64,000 nucleotides of DNA from Saprospiraceae bacterium (GCA_016787525.1 JAEUUP010000089.1:1-64000); one strand, 5' to 3'. Shown: positions 18,263-27,229, counted from the first letter of the stretch. The notes: generated by a model not told the origin, from the letters alone. Numbers and translations: made by a program.

Positions 18263-19699
18263 ATGGTTTTCAACAGTATTGTATTTGCCATATTCATTGC
18301 CCTATTTTTTCCTGCCTATTGGTTGCTCCGAGGTCGTGCACGTATGTGGTTGTGCCTCATTGCGTCTTATATTTTTTATGGCTGGTGGGATTGGCGTTTT
18401 CTCAGCATTGTCGCGTTTACGACAGTTTTAGATTATTCTTTAGGTATTTTTATTGAAAATGCTGAGGAAGATAAGGCTAAGAAAAAGCGACTCGTTTTCA
18501 TTTCGGTATTGGCTAATCTCGGCTTTTTGGGCTTTTTCAAATATTTCAACTTCTTTGCAGACTCGTTTGTCCGATTGTTGACTTCTATGGGTATGCAACC
18601 CAATTGGCATACGTTACACATCATTTTACCGATTGGCATCTCGTTTTATACGTTCCAATCAATGAGTTATACCATTGATGTGTTCCGAAAAGAAATCAAA
18701 GCTGAACGGGATTTTTTCCGTTATGCGACGTTCGTGTCGTTTTTCCCACAGCTCGTGGCGGGGCCAATTGTGCGTGCAAGGCAGTTTTTACCTCAATTTC
18801 AAACAGGTGATAAGGTTTTTGATTGGTCACGTTTCATTGAAGGCTTAGCACAAGTCTTGTGGGGGTTTTTCAAAAAAGTGGCTATCGCCGATTCGCTTGC
18901 TCCTTTTGTGGATCAAGTTTTCTCTCTTCCAGGCAATTTTAGCTCGATGTCTTGCTTGATAGGCGTTATTTTATATTCTATCCAAATCTATTGCGACTTC
19001 TCAGGTTATTCCAATATCGCTTGTGGTTTGGCTCAAATGTTGGGTTTTGATTTTCCTTGGAATTTCCGGACACCTTATTTTTCCAAAAATTTCTCTGAGT
19101 TTTGGACGCGTTGGCATATTTCACTTTCGTCATGGCTGCGCGATTATTTGTACATCTCTTTAGGCGGCAATCGCGGTGGTCAGTTTATGACTTATCGCAA
19201 TTTGATGCTCACGATGGTTATCGGTGGTTTGTGGCATGGCGCGAGTTGGACATTTGTATTTTGGGGTTTTTTACACGGTTCATATTTGGTGATTCAAAGA
19301 TTGATTAGTCACCCCCTCAGTAAAATTGAAAAAAAATTGCATTTACCGATATGGTTTGTATCTGTTTATAGCATCGGAACAGTTTATTTTTTCACTTGTT
19401 TGGCATGGATTTTCTTCAGAGCGCAAGATTTTTCAACGGCTAAACAAGTGATTGCACGTATTGTCAGTTTAGAAGGTTTTAGTTGGTCAACAGTTTTAGA
19501 TAAATTCTTAGTTGTCAAGGCGGTTGTACTGATTCTAATTCTTTTAACAGCAGAAATCATCAATAATAATATTAAAAATTTACAGGCTTTAGCCATAGAA
19601 AATCCTGTTTTCAGAGTCGCTGCTTTCGCAACTTTGTTGCTTTTGGTCGCCTTTTTCGGTACGTTTTCAGCCAATGCTTTTATTTATTTCCAATTCTAA
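18263..19699 (+). CDS. MBOAT family membrane O-acyltransferase (AlgI/DltB-like)
   Basis: The 478-residue polytopic protein begins with MVFNSIVFAIFIALFFPAYWLL, typical of AlgI-like MBOATs. It holds the family motifs PIGISFYTFQSMSYTIDVFR, FFPQLVAGPIVRARQFLPQ, YCDFSGYSNIACGLAQMLGF, NFSEFWTRWHISLSSWLRDYLYISLGGNR and GGLWHGASWTFVFWGFLHG, the last with the catalytic histidine. It moves acyl, probably acetyl, groups across the inner membrane for transfer to an exported polysaccharide. The neighbouring SGNH protein is its likely periplasmic partner. One motif copy encodes PLS in the loop HPLSKIE. Confidence 0.92.
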   Translation: MVFNSIVFAIFIALFFPAYWLLRGRARMWLCLIASYIFYGWWDWRFLSIVAFTTVLDYSLGIFIENAEEDKAKKKRLVFISVLANLGFLGFFKYFNFFADSFVRLLTSMGMQPNWHTLHIILPIGISFYTFQSMSYTIDVFRKEIKAERDFFRYATFVSFFPQLVAGPIVRARQFLPQFQTGDKVFDWSRFIEGLAQVLWGFFKKVAIADSLAPFVDQVFSLPGNFSSMSCLIGVILYSIQIYCDFSGYSNIACGLAQMLGFDFPWNFRTPYFSKNFSEFWTRWHISLSSWLRDYLYISLGGNRGGQFMTYRNLMLTMVIGGLWHGASWTFVFWGFLHGSYLVIQRLISHPLSKIEKKLHLPIWFVSVYSIGTVYFFTCLAWIFFRAQDFSTAKQVIARIVSLEGFSWSTVLDKFLVVKAVVLILILLTAEIINNNIKNLQALAIENPVFRVAAFATLLLLVAFFGTFSANAFIYFQF

Positions 19700-19982
19700 A
19701 ACAGCGTTTTCAACAAAATCCTCCTAAAACATAGTATGGTCTTATCAAATCATTAGTAACAATCAAAATAGAGAATAAATGCTTGGAATAGAACGTTTTG
19801 CAAAACTTCAAAAGAAGGCTTTCAAATAAGTCGTCAAGAAGGAAGAGAGGCTCTTGTTCTCTATATGTATCAAAAACTCTGCTTCCCAAATTACTGGAAT
19901 CACTTCTTTTCAATAGATTGCATTAAAAATATGATTGATAAATTCGAGAAAAATAAATCTTAGTGTGGTTTAGACCGTACAA

Positions 19983-20020
19983 TACTGAGGGGGGCTGTAA
20001 TCGTGCAGCTCCCCTCAGTA
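19983..20020. terminator. Inverted pair of motif copies forming a hairpin
   Basis: Two complete opposing copies, 19983-19992 and 20011-20020, form a 15-bp stem extended inward by GCTG/CAGC (with one G-U wobble) around an 8-nt loop. The same arrangement recurs at 45183-45228. Downstream T residues are modest (AATTTTAG). It lies 283 nt past the MBOAT stop and may end that operon. Confidence 0.7.
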
Positions 20021-20174
20021 ATTTTAGTTATACGACCTTTCAGAATAGAATTTACGGATTGAAAAGATTTAACAATCTATATGTGTTGCTGAATTCAAAC
20101 AAAAGTTATACTTTCGTCTTATGAATTGAAAAATATTAATTTTTCGAGGAAATACAATAAAAAAAAGCCACCAA

Positions 20175-20223
20175 TTTGAACATATATAGAAATCTATATA
20201 TTATATTTGCACTTAGAAATCTA
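20175..20223 (+). promoter_or_regulatory. Promoter and palindromic operator of the ArsR-like gene
   Basis: TTTG at 20175-20178 and TATATTTG at 20202-20209 form a Bacteroidota promoter. Between them an 8-4-8 inverted repeat ATATATAG-AAAT-CTATATAT spans 20182-20201, and the core TAG-AAAT-CTA recurs at 20214-20223, just past the -7 box. A related AATCTATATGTG half lies near 20078. The placement fits autorepression by the downstream ArsR-family protein. Confidence 0.6.
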
Positions 20224-20250
20224 TATGTGTTATTATATTTTAAGAATTCA

Positions 20251-20541
20251 ATGAAGACACATTTTAATATTGACTTTCTCGAAACCAGTACCGAGACATT
20301 ACGTGCGATAGCTCACCCTATTCGCATTGCGATTATTGATATGTTGCACAAAAAGAAGCAAATGACGGTCACTGAAATTTTTGAGCAACTCGAAATCGAA
20401 CAAGCAATAGCGTCTCATCATCTGCGCATTTTGAAAAATCAGGATGTGGTTGATGTGAAACGTGATGGCAAGAACAGTATTTACTCATTGACCGATGACG
20501 AGTATTATACAATCGTAGAGGTTTTAACCAAAGTTGTTTAG
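20251..20541 (+). CDS. ArsR/SmtB-family winged-helix repressor
   Basis: The 96-residue protein is a single winged-helix domain: LRAIAHPIRIAIIDMLHKKKQMTV, TEIFEQLEIEQAIASHHLRILKNQDVV as recognition region, then the wing VKRDGKNSIYSLTDDEYY. It contains no cysteine, so the alpha-3 CxC metal site and redox dithiol sites of ArsR/CadC/BigR types are absent, and there is no histidine pair in the last helix; the inducer is unknown. The ATG at 20251 is preferred over an upstream ATG at 20176 because the promoter and operator lie between them. It is convergent with feoB, with 24 bp between stops that contain one motif copy. A link to iron is possible but not shown. Confidence 0.85.
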   Translation: MKTHFNIDFLETSTETLRAIAHPIRIAIIDMLHKKKQMTVTEIFEQLEIEQAIASHHLRILKNQDVVDVKRDGKNSIYSLTDDEYYTIVEVLTKVV

Positions 20542-20565
20542 TGCTGATTTTATACTGAGGGGTTA

Positions 20566-22698
20566 TTAATTGAACAAATTGAATACTAACCAGCTACCCG
20601 CATACGCCAGAAAACCCATAAACATAAATTGTACGATAGGCCATTTCCATGATTTAGTTTCTCGTTTTACAATAGCTAAAGTACTCATACATTGTAAAGC
20701 AAAAACATAAAATATAAGTAGGGATAGAGCTGTTGACATTGAATACATGGGCATACCATTGGGTCTCATTTCTGTTTTCATACGTTCACGAATACCCATT
20801 GTATCCTCTTCACCTGCCGAACCAATGCTATAAATAGTTGCCATTGTACCAACAAAAACTTCACGAGCTGCGAAAGATGAAATTAAGGCGATACCGATTT
20901 TCCAATCAAATCCCAATGGAGCAATAATCGGCTCGATAGCTTTTCCCAAATAGCCCGCATAAGATGTCTCAAGTTTTCTAGAAGCCATGTAGTCAGCAGC
21001 TTGTTGTTCTGACCAATTATTTGCTGTTGTCGCTTTCAGCGTCTCGACTTCGAGTGTTTGTTCAATACCCTGAATAGGTGAAAACGAAGCTAAAAACCAT
21101 AATACTATAGAAACTATCATAATGATTTTACCTGCTTCTAATACAAATGATTTTACTTTCTCATAGACTGTAAATCCGATGTTTTTCCAATGTGGTAATC
21201 GATATTCTGGCAATTCGATAGCTAAAAAGGTGCTTTCATTAGATTTTATGATTTTTTTAAAGACATAAGCCGCTCCTAAGGCGGATACGATGCTGAGCAG
21301 GTATAAGCCTGTAAAAACTAAACCTTGCTTATTGAAAATGCCACCAATCATTTCATCGGGTACAACAAAACCTACAAGGAGGGCATAAACAGGTAGACGC
21401 GCCGAACAACTAATAAGTGGCGTAACCAATATTGTAATCAATCGCTCTTTCCAGTTTGAGATGGTGCGTGTGGACATGATGGCTGGAATGGCACATGCGC
21501 CACCCGAAACCAATGACACAATACTACGTCCATTGAGACCTACTTTTTGCATGATGCGGTCGAACATATAAACAGTTCGAGCCATGTAGCCAACTTCTTC
21601 GAGTAAAGAAATTAATAAAAAAAGAATGGCAATTTGAGGGATAAATACCAAAACACCACTTAAACCAGCTAAAATACCATCTGTCAATAAATCGGTGAAA
21701 GTACCTTTTGGCAAATTCGCTTTTAAAATATCGTTGGTTTCGAGAAATAACTTTTCGATACCATCCATTGGAAAGCTTGCAAGGGCGAAAACGGATTGAA
21801 AAATGAAAAACAAGACGGTAAAAAAGATAACAGGTCCAGCAACTGCATGAGTGACAATGCGGTCAATACGGTCTGTGAGGCTTATCTTTTCATTAACTGG
21901 TTTAAGAAAAATATTTTGCAAAACAGGTTGTAGGCGGTCAAAACGTTGAAGTGTTTCGACAATTTGAAGACGTAAATCTTCAAATTTATATGTTTCAATC
22001 ACTTGCTTTATTGTTACCTTCTGAAAATTGGATAGAAATGGCAAATGTTCAAAATGATGCGCCCACAATATGGCTTGATAGGTATTTTCAACTTCGGGAA
22101 GGTATAATCTGAGCTGTTCAGCAGTCTTGATTTCGACTTGGTTGGGTTGAAAAAACATTTTATACTGAGGGGGTCTTTGCTCGGTTTTTAAGTTGAGCAT
22201 TTCAGATTTTAACTCTTTGATACCTTCACCTGTTCGACCATTTACACTCAGTACTCTGGTTGAGAGCGACTCAGTTAGTTTTTCTTTATCTAAAAAAACA
22301 CCTTGTTCTGCAGCAACATCAATCATGCCTACACACAAAATGAGTGGAATATTGAGGTCTTTAATCTGTGTGAAAAGGAGTAAATGTCGCTCTAAGTTTG
22401 TCAAATCAGCAACATAAATAATGGCGTTAGGATAGTTATTGTCTTTAGGATTAGAGAGAATATTGAGAACAATGCGTTCGTCTTGCGAATTTGGGTAGAG
22501 GCTGTAAGTTCCTGGCAAGTCAACAATCACTGTTTCAGAACCATCTGGCAAAGAAGCAATGCCTATTTTTTTGTCAACTGTAACACCTGGGAAATTACCC
22601 ACCTTTTGCCTTAACCCTGTCAATTGATTGAAAATTGATGATTTTCCAGCGTTAGGATTGCCCACAAGTGCGAATGTGAATGGTTTTGTCTGACTCAT
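20566..22698 (-). CDS. feoB: Ferrous iron transporter FeoB
   Basis: This 710-residue inner-membrane Fe(II) transporter has an N-terminal GTPase: G1 GNPNAGKSS (13-21), G2 region NFPGVTVD, G3 DLPGTYSL (about 60-67). In the usual NKxD position the sequence reads around VGMIDVAAE, a divergence common enough to note. Gate domains follow (VGYMARTVYMFDRIMQKVGLNGRSIV, SGGACAIPAIMSTRTISNWKERLITILVTPLISCSARLPVY) with about ten membrane helices and a C-terminal FALQCMSTLAIVKRETKSW. It overlaps the upstream feoA by four bases. One motif copy encodes PQY in the linker after the GTPase (RPPQYKM). No feoC is seen. Confidence 0.95.
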   Translation of the reverse strand: MSQTKPFTFALVGNPNAGKSSIFNQLTGLRQKVGNFPGVTVDKKIGIASLPDGSETVIVDLPGTYSLYPNSQDERIVLNILSNPKDNNYPNAIIYVADLTNLERHLLLFTQIKDLNIPLILCVGMIDVAAEQGVFLDKEKLTESLSTRVLSVNGRTGEGIKELKSEMLNLKTEQRPPQYKMFFQPNQVEIKTAEQLRLYLPEVENTYQAILWAHHFEHLPFLSNFQKVTIKQVIETYKFEDLRLQIVETLQRFDRLQPVLQNIFLKPVNEKISLTDRIDRIVTHAVAGPVIFFTVLFFIFQSVFALASFPMDGIEKLFLETNDILKANLPKGTFTDLLTDGILAGLSGVLVFIPQIAILFLLISLLEEVGYMARTVYMFDRIMQKVGLNGRSIVSLVSGGACAIPAIMSTRTISNWKERLITILVTPLISCSARLPVYALLVGFVVPDEMIGGIFNKQGLVFTGLYLLSIVSALGAAYVFKKIIKSNESTFLAIELPEYRLPHWKNIGFTVYEKVKSFVLEAGKIIMIVSIVLWFLASFSPIQGIEQTLEVETLKATTANNWSEQQAADYMASRKLETSYAGYLGKAIEPIIAPLGFDWKIGIALISSFAAREVFVGTMATIYSIGSAGEEDTMGIRERMKTEMRPNGMPMYSMSTALSLLIFYVFALQCMSTLAIVKRETKSWKWPIVQFMFMGFLAYAGSWLVFNLFN

Positions 22699-22943
22699 AA
22701 AACTTCAATCAATATGTTCTGTGCCTCAACTTCTCTGACAGCAATATTATTATCTTCTACTTTAAGGTAGAGTCCGCCTCCGAAAGGCGCACGACGAATG
22801 AGCTTAAGGACTTTCCCTGGTAAAATACCCATTGACATCATTTTACTAGCCATTTGGTCATCCGTGAATTGGCGAATCTTGCCACAACTACCTACTTTGA
22901 GGTTGGAAAGTGTCTGAATTTGGCTCATTGTCTGCTGTTTCAT
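22695..22943 (-). CDS. feoA: FeoA family SH3-like protein
   Basis: This 82-residue protein is a single FeoA domain (LSNLKVGSCGKIRQF, MMSMGILPGKVLKLIRRAPFGGGLYLKV, NNIAVREVEAQNI). It is a cytosolic partner of FeoB. Its stop overlaps the feoB start, so the two form one translationally coupled operon. A start at the second methionine (MSQIQ) is also possible. Confidence 0.93.
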   Translation of the reverse strand: MKQQTMSQIQTLSNLKVGSCGKIRQFTDDQMASKMMSMGILPGKVLKLIRRAPFGGGLYLKVEDNNIAVREVEAQNILIEVL

Positions 22944-23051
22944 ACAGTATTAACTGTTTAATTCGTCGTGCGTAACTTATAAAGTATTGACTGCCAATAC
23001 TCAATGTTTATGCCCACTCTTCAATTATTATTTAGATTTAATCGTGATAAG

Positions 23052-23059
23052 CAAAGGTA
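23052..23059 (-). promoter_or_regulatory. Candidate -7 element for feoAB
   Basis: On the minus strand TACCTTTG (23059 to 23052) followed by C is an exact TAnnTTTG box about 110 nt before feoA. No good -33 TTTG is seen at the right spacing. Confidence 0.45.
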
Positions 23060-23162
23060 AAAGCTAAACTCGAAAATTAAGGTATTTGTTCAAAAAGATT
23101 TTTTGCATGGTAAACTATAAAATTTATGGTAGAATACTGAGGGGGGGTTTTGGGAAAATAAA

Positions 23163-23170
23163 TACCTTTG
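23163..23170 (+). promoter_or_regulatory. -7 element of purM overlapping a false TTG start
   Basis: TACCTTTG at 23163-23170 is an exact TAnnTTTG box and contains the TTG that could be misread as the purM start. This argues for translation from the ATG at 23186. The motif copy 23135-23144 occupies the place where a -33 element would be expected. Confidence 0.5.
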
Positions 23171-23185
23171 CCAAAATTTAAAGAC

Positions 23186-24370
23186 ATGCAATCAGATGCT
23201 CAAAAATATGCGTTGAGAGGTGTTTCGGCAAACAAAACGGACGTTCACAATGCTATTCAAAACCTCGATAAAGGTTTATTTCCAACAGCTTTTTGTAAAA
23301 TTTTACCCGATTTTGCAGCAGGAGATTCAGACTATTGTAATATTATGCACGCTGATACGGCTGGTACAAAGACCAGTTTAGCATATATCTATTGGCGTGA
23401 AACTGGGGATTTATCAGTTTGGCGAGGTATCGTTCAGGATTCTATTGTCATGAATTTAGATGATATGGCTTGTGTCGGTTGCACCAATGATATTATTTTA
23501 TCGTCCACAATTGGTCGCAACAAAAACTTGATTTCAGGAGACGTGGTCAAAACCCTAATAGAAGCGACTGTTGAGTTTGCTGAAAAAATGAGATTGTATG
23601 GTGTCAATATCCATTTAGCAGGTGGCGAAACAGCAGATGTGGGCGATATTGTGCGCACGATAGACGTAGGCTACACCGCTTTTGCACGTATGAAACGCCG
23701 TGATTTAGTCATCAATGATGTTCAGGTAGGTGATGTTATTGTGGGTTTTTCCTCCTCAGGACAAGCTGTATATGAAGATGAATACAATGGTGGTATGGGC
23801 AGCAATGGTCTGACTTCAGCGCGCCATGATGTTTTGAATGATATTTACCAAACACAGTATCCAGAATCTTTTTCTCCAGAAACGCCGTTAAGTGTTGTTT
23901 ATACGGGCAATAAAAAACTTACTGACACGTTGGAGATTGAAAATCGCTCTATTACTGTCGGTAAATTATTGTTGTCACCAACACGCACCTATTTACCACT
24001 TCTAAAATCGCTTTTAGAAAATACTGAGCGCGAGAAAATACACGGCATTATCCACAATACAGGAGGCGGTCAAACTAAAGTTTTGAAATTCGTTAAAAAC
24101 AGACATATTGTTAAAAACAATCTTTTCAACGTTCCTCCTCTTTTCAAAATGATACAATCAGAATCTGCAACGGATTGGAGAGAAATGTACCAAGTTTTCA
24201 ATATGGGGCATCGCTTAGAAATATATTGTGATGAAAAAATTGCTGAAAATTTGGTAGCTGTGGGTAAAATGTTTAATATTGATGCTCAAATTATTGGCTA
24301 TGTGACGGATAGTGAAAGCAATCGGGAAACATTAACAATTGATTCACCACAAGGTATTTTTAACTATTGA
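23186..24370 (+). CDS. purM: Phosphoribosylformylglycinamidine cyclo-ligase (AIR synthase)
   Basis: This cytosolic purine enzyme closes FGAM to aminoimidazole ribotide with ATP. The 394 residues match the long Bacteroidetes PurM form. RGVSANKTDVHNAI and GLFPTAFCKILPD come first, HADTAGTKTSLAY and SIVMNLDDMACVG supply the dimer/ATP site, HLAGGETADVGDIVRTIDVG is the catalytic loop, and GGMGSNGLTSARHD and NTGGGQTKVLKF are in the C-terminal half. I chose the ATG because the TTG six codons upstream lies in the promoter -7 box and family members start about ten residues before RGVSA. It contains no motif copy. Confidence 0.92.
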   Translation: MQSDAQKYALRGVSANKTDVHNAIQNLDKGLFPTAFCKILPDFAAGDSDYCNIMHADTAGTKTSLAYIYWRETGDLSVWRGIVQDSIVMNLDDMACVGCTNDIILSSTIGRNKNLISGDVVKTLIEATVEFAEKMRLYGVNIHLAGGETADVGDIVRTIDVGYTAFARMKRRDLVINDVQVGDVIVGFSSSGQAVYEDEYNGGMGSNGLTSARHDVLNDIYQTQYPESFSPETPLSVVYTGNKKLTDTLEIENRSITVGKLLLSPTRTYLPLLKSLLENTEREKIHGIIHNTGGGQTKVLKFVKNRHIVKNNLFNVPPLFKMIQSESATDWREMYQVFNMGHRLEIYCDEKIAENLVAVGKMFNIDAQIIGYVTDSESNRETLTIDSPQGIFNY

Positions 24371-24477
24371 TATGCAAGCACTCAGTTTTTTTCTGCAATA
24401 GTTTAGTTAATTATGCCTTATTGCATAAAAAAATATTGTTGGATCAACTCACTAACAATTTTTCAAAAAACAAAATC

Positions 24478-27093
24478 ATGTCAAGCTCGTTGGGAAAACT
24501 CTTTACAACTCTATTTATGACGTGTTGTTGTTTCGTTACTCTGGGGGTCGCCCAAAGTGATGCGATTATTCTTGGCAAAATTGACTCTCCACTCTCTCGT
24601 ATTGTCCGATTTGAATATAAACGCAATCATTTTTCATTAGAAGAAGGTAGTTTTGAAGCCATTCTAGATACTAATAATGTTTTTGCCGTTCGTATAAAAC
24701 TCAATGAACCCCGAGCAATATTCTGCACACACCATGAACGTGCGGTGAAGTTGTTTGTTGCACCAGGCGACACTTTGAAGATGCGATTCAATAGCAACAA
24801 TATATTGAATAGCATCAACTTCGATGGCAACGCTGCAGCCCACAACGACTATTTGATTGGTAGTCAAAAGCAATTCCCTGATTGGCTCAACGAAAATACA
24901 TTAGTTACAGCCCGTTTAGCCAAAAACTCAAGAGATTATCTTACTTATGTAGATAGTATTTTTTTAGAAAAAAGACGCTATTTCGACCGTTACGACCCAG
25001 ATGCAAAAGCTCTATTCACAAATGATTTTCTTGAATTTGCAACCAACGATATTAATTATTGGCGTGCTTATGAGTTGATGCTCTATGTCAAAACTTATGG
25101 ATTTAACAACACTGATCCCAATCGAATGATTGATGACAGCTATTTTAACTTTACTCTAGAAACTGACAATATTTACTTCAAAGCACTCAATAATGAATAT
25201 TATTTGCAATATCTTGAATTATATCTCGGTTACTTAGCAAACAAAAATGGCTTAGGACAAAAAGAGCCAACAGAAATTATCGAAGAGCGAAGTCGTTATG
25301 TCAAAACAGTCAAACCTATTGGTCGTAACCTCCGTGTCATAGAAGAACCCTATTTACCAAGAGATGTTGTTTCGTGGTTGGCACCTAACGAAGAAGCTGT
25401 TTATCAAAACTTATTAACTGGCGAAAAATTTAAGTATGTTGGTGAAGACTCTACTTATGATGATATTTTCTTAAAAATCAGAACCAGCGACGGTAAAACA
25501 GGTTGGGTACCGCAATCGGCTATCACTATTTACGAAAAAACCATCATCGAGCGGACTGTACACAATCGTTTTTGTTTCCAACCCGAAGACGCTCTTTGTG
25601 GTTTCGATAAACACTTGAGTGGAAAAGTTTTGTATTTTACAGTTGCAAAAGACATTTTGTACAGCCTTGTTTATGATAAAATTGAGGTCATAGATAATCG
25701 TATCAAACAATTTACAAATAGAAATATTGACCACAAAGAGTACAATACTTTGCTCAAAACCGCTTATGATTTGACTATTAAAGACCGTTCTAAAGGTATC
25801 AATCGCCTCAATATTCCACCTAGTTGTGATTTTGAAGAGTTTTGGAAAGATAGGGTTTATTATGCCCGTAACTTAAGAAAACTCAAAAAAGACAATCCTA
25901 CTACTACATTCCCTGATGAGGTTGTTATTGATTACACAATAAACAATAGCACTAAATCAAATATTACGACTAAAACATCTTCTCAATCTATTGCCGAATC
26001 CAAGAAAGTAGAGAAAAAAGTGGAAAGCACACCACAAAATACCGCTACTTCCGAAGAATCCAAAAAGGAGGATAAGACGGTCGTAGAAAGTACATCACAA
26101 AACACTGTCACTTCCGAAGAATCCAAAAAGGAGGATAAGACGGTCGTAGAAAGCACACCACAAAACACTGTCACTTCCAAAGAATCCCCAAAAGAGGATA
26201 AGACGGTCGTAGAAAGTACACCACAAAACACTGTCACTTCCGAAGAATCCAAAAAGGAGGATAAGACGGTCGTAGAAAGCACGCCACGGAATACTGTCGC
26301 TTCCGAAGAATCTAAAAAGGAGGATAAGACGGTCGTAGGAAGCACATCACAAAACACTGTCAATCCCGAAGAATCTAAAAAAGTAGATAATAAAGTAGGA
26401 AGCACGCCACAAAATACTGTTGCTTCCGAAGAATCTAAAAAAGTAGAAAGTCTCTCTCCTACAGTAGTTTCAAATAAAACTGAAACAACCACTGCTGAAA
26501 GTGATAATACGCCTTTGGTCAAAAATCAAAGTAAAACGAATTATGCAAATCAGCCATCTGTTAATTTTTCAGTCGGCGATGATAAACGTAAAATTGAATT
26601 TAATATACCAACAGGTTTTATGATTTCCGAAGAGTATGACCCTTCTGGCAAACCATTGATATTTAAAGGAATGGTTATTAATGAATCGGTTACACCTTTT
26701 GAATTTACCGATATTGATAAAAATGTGATTCGTCAACAAGACCTCATGGGTAAAGTTGTTGTACTTAGTTTCTGGGCAACTTGGTGCGGACCTTGTAAAC
26801 CAACAATGGAATATACTCAAAGGTTGGCGAATAAATACAGTGACAAAGATGTAGTGTTTATCTATATCTCAGCTGATTTTGATGAAGCAACTTGGCGTGA
26901 ATATCTGAAAGAACATAAACTAAAAGGTATTCAAGGTATTGACGACAATCAACTTATTCGCATCAATCTTAGGATTCAAGGTTTGCCCAACTATTTTGTT
27001 ATTGACAAAAAAGGTCGTGTCGCACATAACTCTATTATCCAATCGAAATTGAATGCTGAAGAATGGATTGATATGTTACTAAAAACGCCATAA
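24478..27093 (+). CDS. Exported SH3/thioredoxin-like (TlpA-type) protein with a 21-residue repeat linker
   Basis: The 871-residue protein has a signal peptide (LFTTLFMTCCCFVTLGVAQ) and an N-terminal domain of the kind that precedes TlpA in Bacteroidota (about 25-270). An SH3-like stretch follows at about 295-360 (EAVYQNLLTGEKFKYVG, KIRTSDGKTGWVPQSAI). A Lys/Glu/Thr/Ser linker of seven near-identical 21-residue repeats lies at about 525-655. The C-terminal thioredoxin domain has WCGPC with C770 and C773 after VVVLSFWAT. It should act as a periplasmic thiol-disulfide reductase. The start is at the ATG beginning the signal peptide; the 37-codon upstream extension overlaps the end of purM. The combination of SH3, repeat linker and TlpA is unusual. 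It has no motif copy over 2.6 kb. Confidence 0.85.
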   Translation: MSSSLGKLFTTLFMTCCCFVTLGVAQSDAIILGKIDSPLSRIVRFEYKRNHFSLEEGSFEAILDTNNVFAVRIKLNEPRAIFCTHHERAVKLFVAPGDTLKMRFNSNNILNSINFDGNAAAHNDYLIGSQKQFPDWLNENTLVTARLAKNSRDYLTYVDSIFLEKRRYFDRYDPDAKALFTNDFLEFATNDINYWRAYELMLYVKTYGFNNTDPNRMIDDSYFNFTLETDNIYFKALNNEYYLQYLELYLGYLANKNGLGQKEPTEIIEERSRYVKTVKPIGRNLRVIEEPYLPRDVVSWLAPNEEAVYQNLLTGEKFKYVGEDSTYDDIFLKIRTSDGKTGWVPQSAITIYEKTIIERTVHNRFCFQPEDALCGFDKHLSGKVLYFTVAKDILYSLVYDKIEVIDNRIKQFTNRNIDHKEYNTLLKTAYDLTIKDRSKGINRLNIPPSCDFEEFWKDRVYYARNLRKLKKDNPTTTFPDEVVIDYTINNSTKSNITTKTSSQSIAESKKVEKKVESTPQNTATSEESKKEDKTVVESTSQNTVTSEESKKEDKTVVESTPQNTVTSKESPKEDKTVVESTPQNTVTSEESKKEDKTVVESTPRNTVASEESKKEDKTVVGSTSQNTVNPEESKKVDNKVGSTPQNTVASEESKKVESLSPTVVSNKTETTTAESDNTPLVKNQSKTNYANQPSVNFSVGDDKRKIEFNIPTGFMISEEYDPSGKPLIFKGMVINESVTPFEFTDIDKNVIRQQDLMGKVVVLSFWATWCGPCKPTMEYTQRLANKYSDKDVVFIYISADFDEATWREYLKEHKLKGIQGIDDNQLIRINLRIQGLPNYFVIDKKGRVAHNSIIQSKLNAEEWIDMLLKTP
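26053..26440 (+). repeat. 63-bp coding tandem repeat
   Basis: Units start at 26053, 26116, 26179, 26242, 26305, 26368 and 26428; the period is 63 bp, with the last interval 60 bp. Each encodes a variant of EESKKEDKTVVESTSQNTVTS. The near-identity of the DNA suggests recent expansion and probable length variation. Confidence 0.9.
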
Positions 27094-27121
27094 ATACTGT
27101 TCAACCATCACAAATAAAATC

Positions 27122-27152
27122 GGCTAACTTTCTGTTTTTCAGAAAGTTAGCC
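27122..27152 (+). terminator. Hairpin terminator after the TlpA-like gene
   Basis: A perfect 13-bp stem GGCTAACTTTCTG / CAGAAAGTTAGCC (27122-27134 and 27140-27152) with a TTTTT loop and a T-rich tail lies 28 nt after the stop. Confidence 0.85.
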
Positions 27153-27163
27153 ATTTACTTTTA

Positions 27164-27199
27164 GAAAAAGAAAAGTGTTCGGGTTTCTAACCCGAACAC
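27164..27199 (-). terminator. Rho-independent terminator of glnN, with an adjacent motif copy
   Basis: On the minus strand an 11-bp stem GTGTTCGGGTT / AACCCGAACAC (27189-27199 with 27175-27185, 3-nt loop) is followed by TTTTCTTTTTC. A 10-mer copy (27200-27209) lies between the glnN stop and the hairpin. Confidence 0.85.
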
Positions 27200-27229
27200 C
27201 CCCTCAGTAATATTCATTACTTTTTATAA

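Larger units (their letters stand above)
19700..20250. other. Intergenic region with a possible coding relic
   Basis: A + strand frame stays open from about 19770 to the TAG at 19961-19963 without an early ATG (contents include EGFQISRQEGREALVLYM and FPNYWNHFFSIDCIKNM). An ATG at 19865 would give 32 residues. This may be the remains of a gene; I do not recognise it. The motif-pair hairpin (19983-20020) and the promoter/operator region of the ArsR-like gene follow. Confidence 0.3.

Noticed and set aside
23168-23185. TTG start for purM six codons upstream
   Set aside because: The TTG lies within the TACCTTTG promoter box; relatives start near the ATG at 23186.
25983-26522. A 179-residue protein on the minus strand opposite the TlpA-like gene
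   Set aside because: Shadow of the coding 63-bp repeat in a long, well supported + strand gene.
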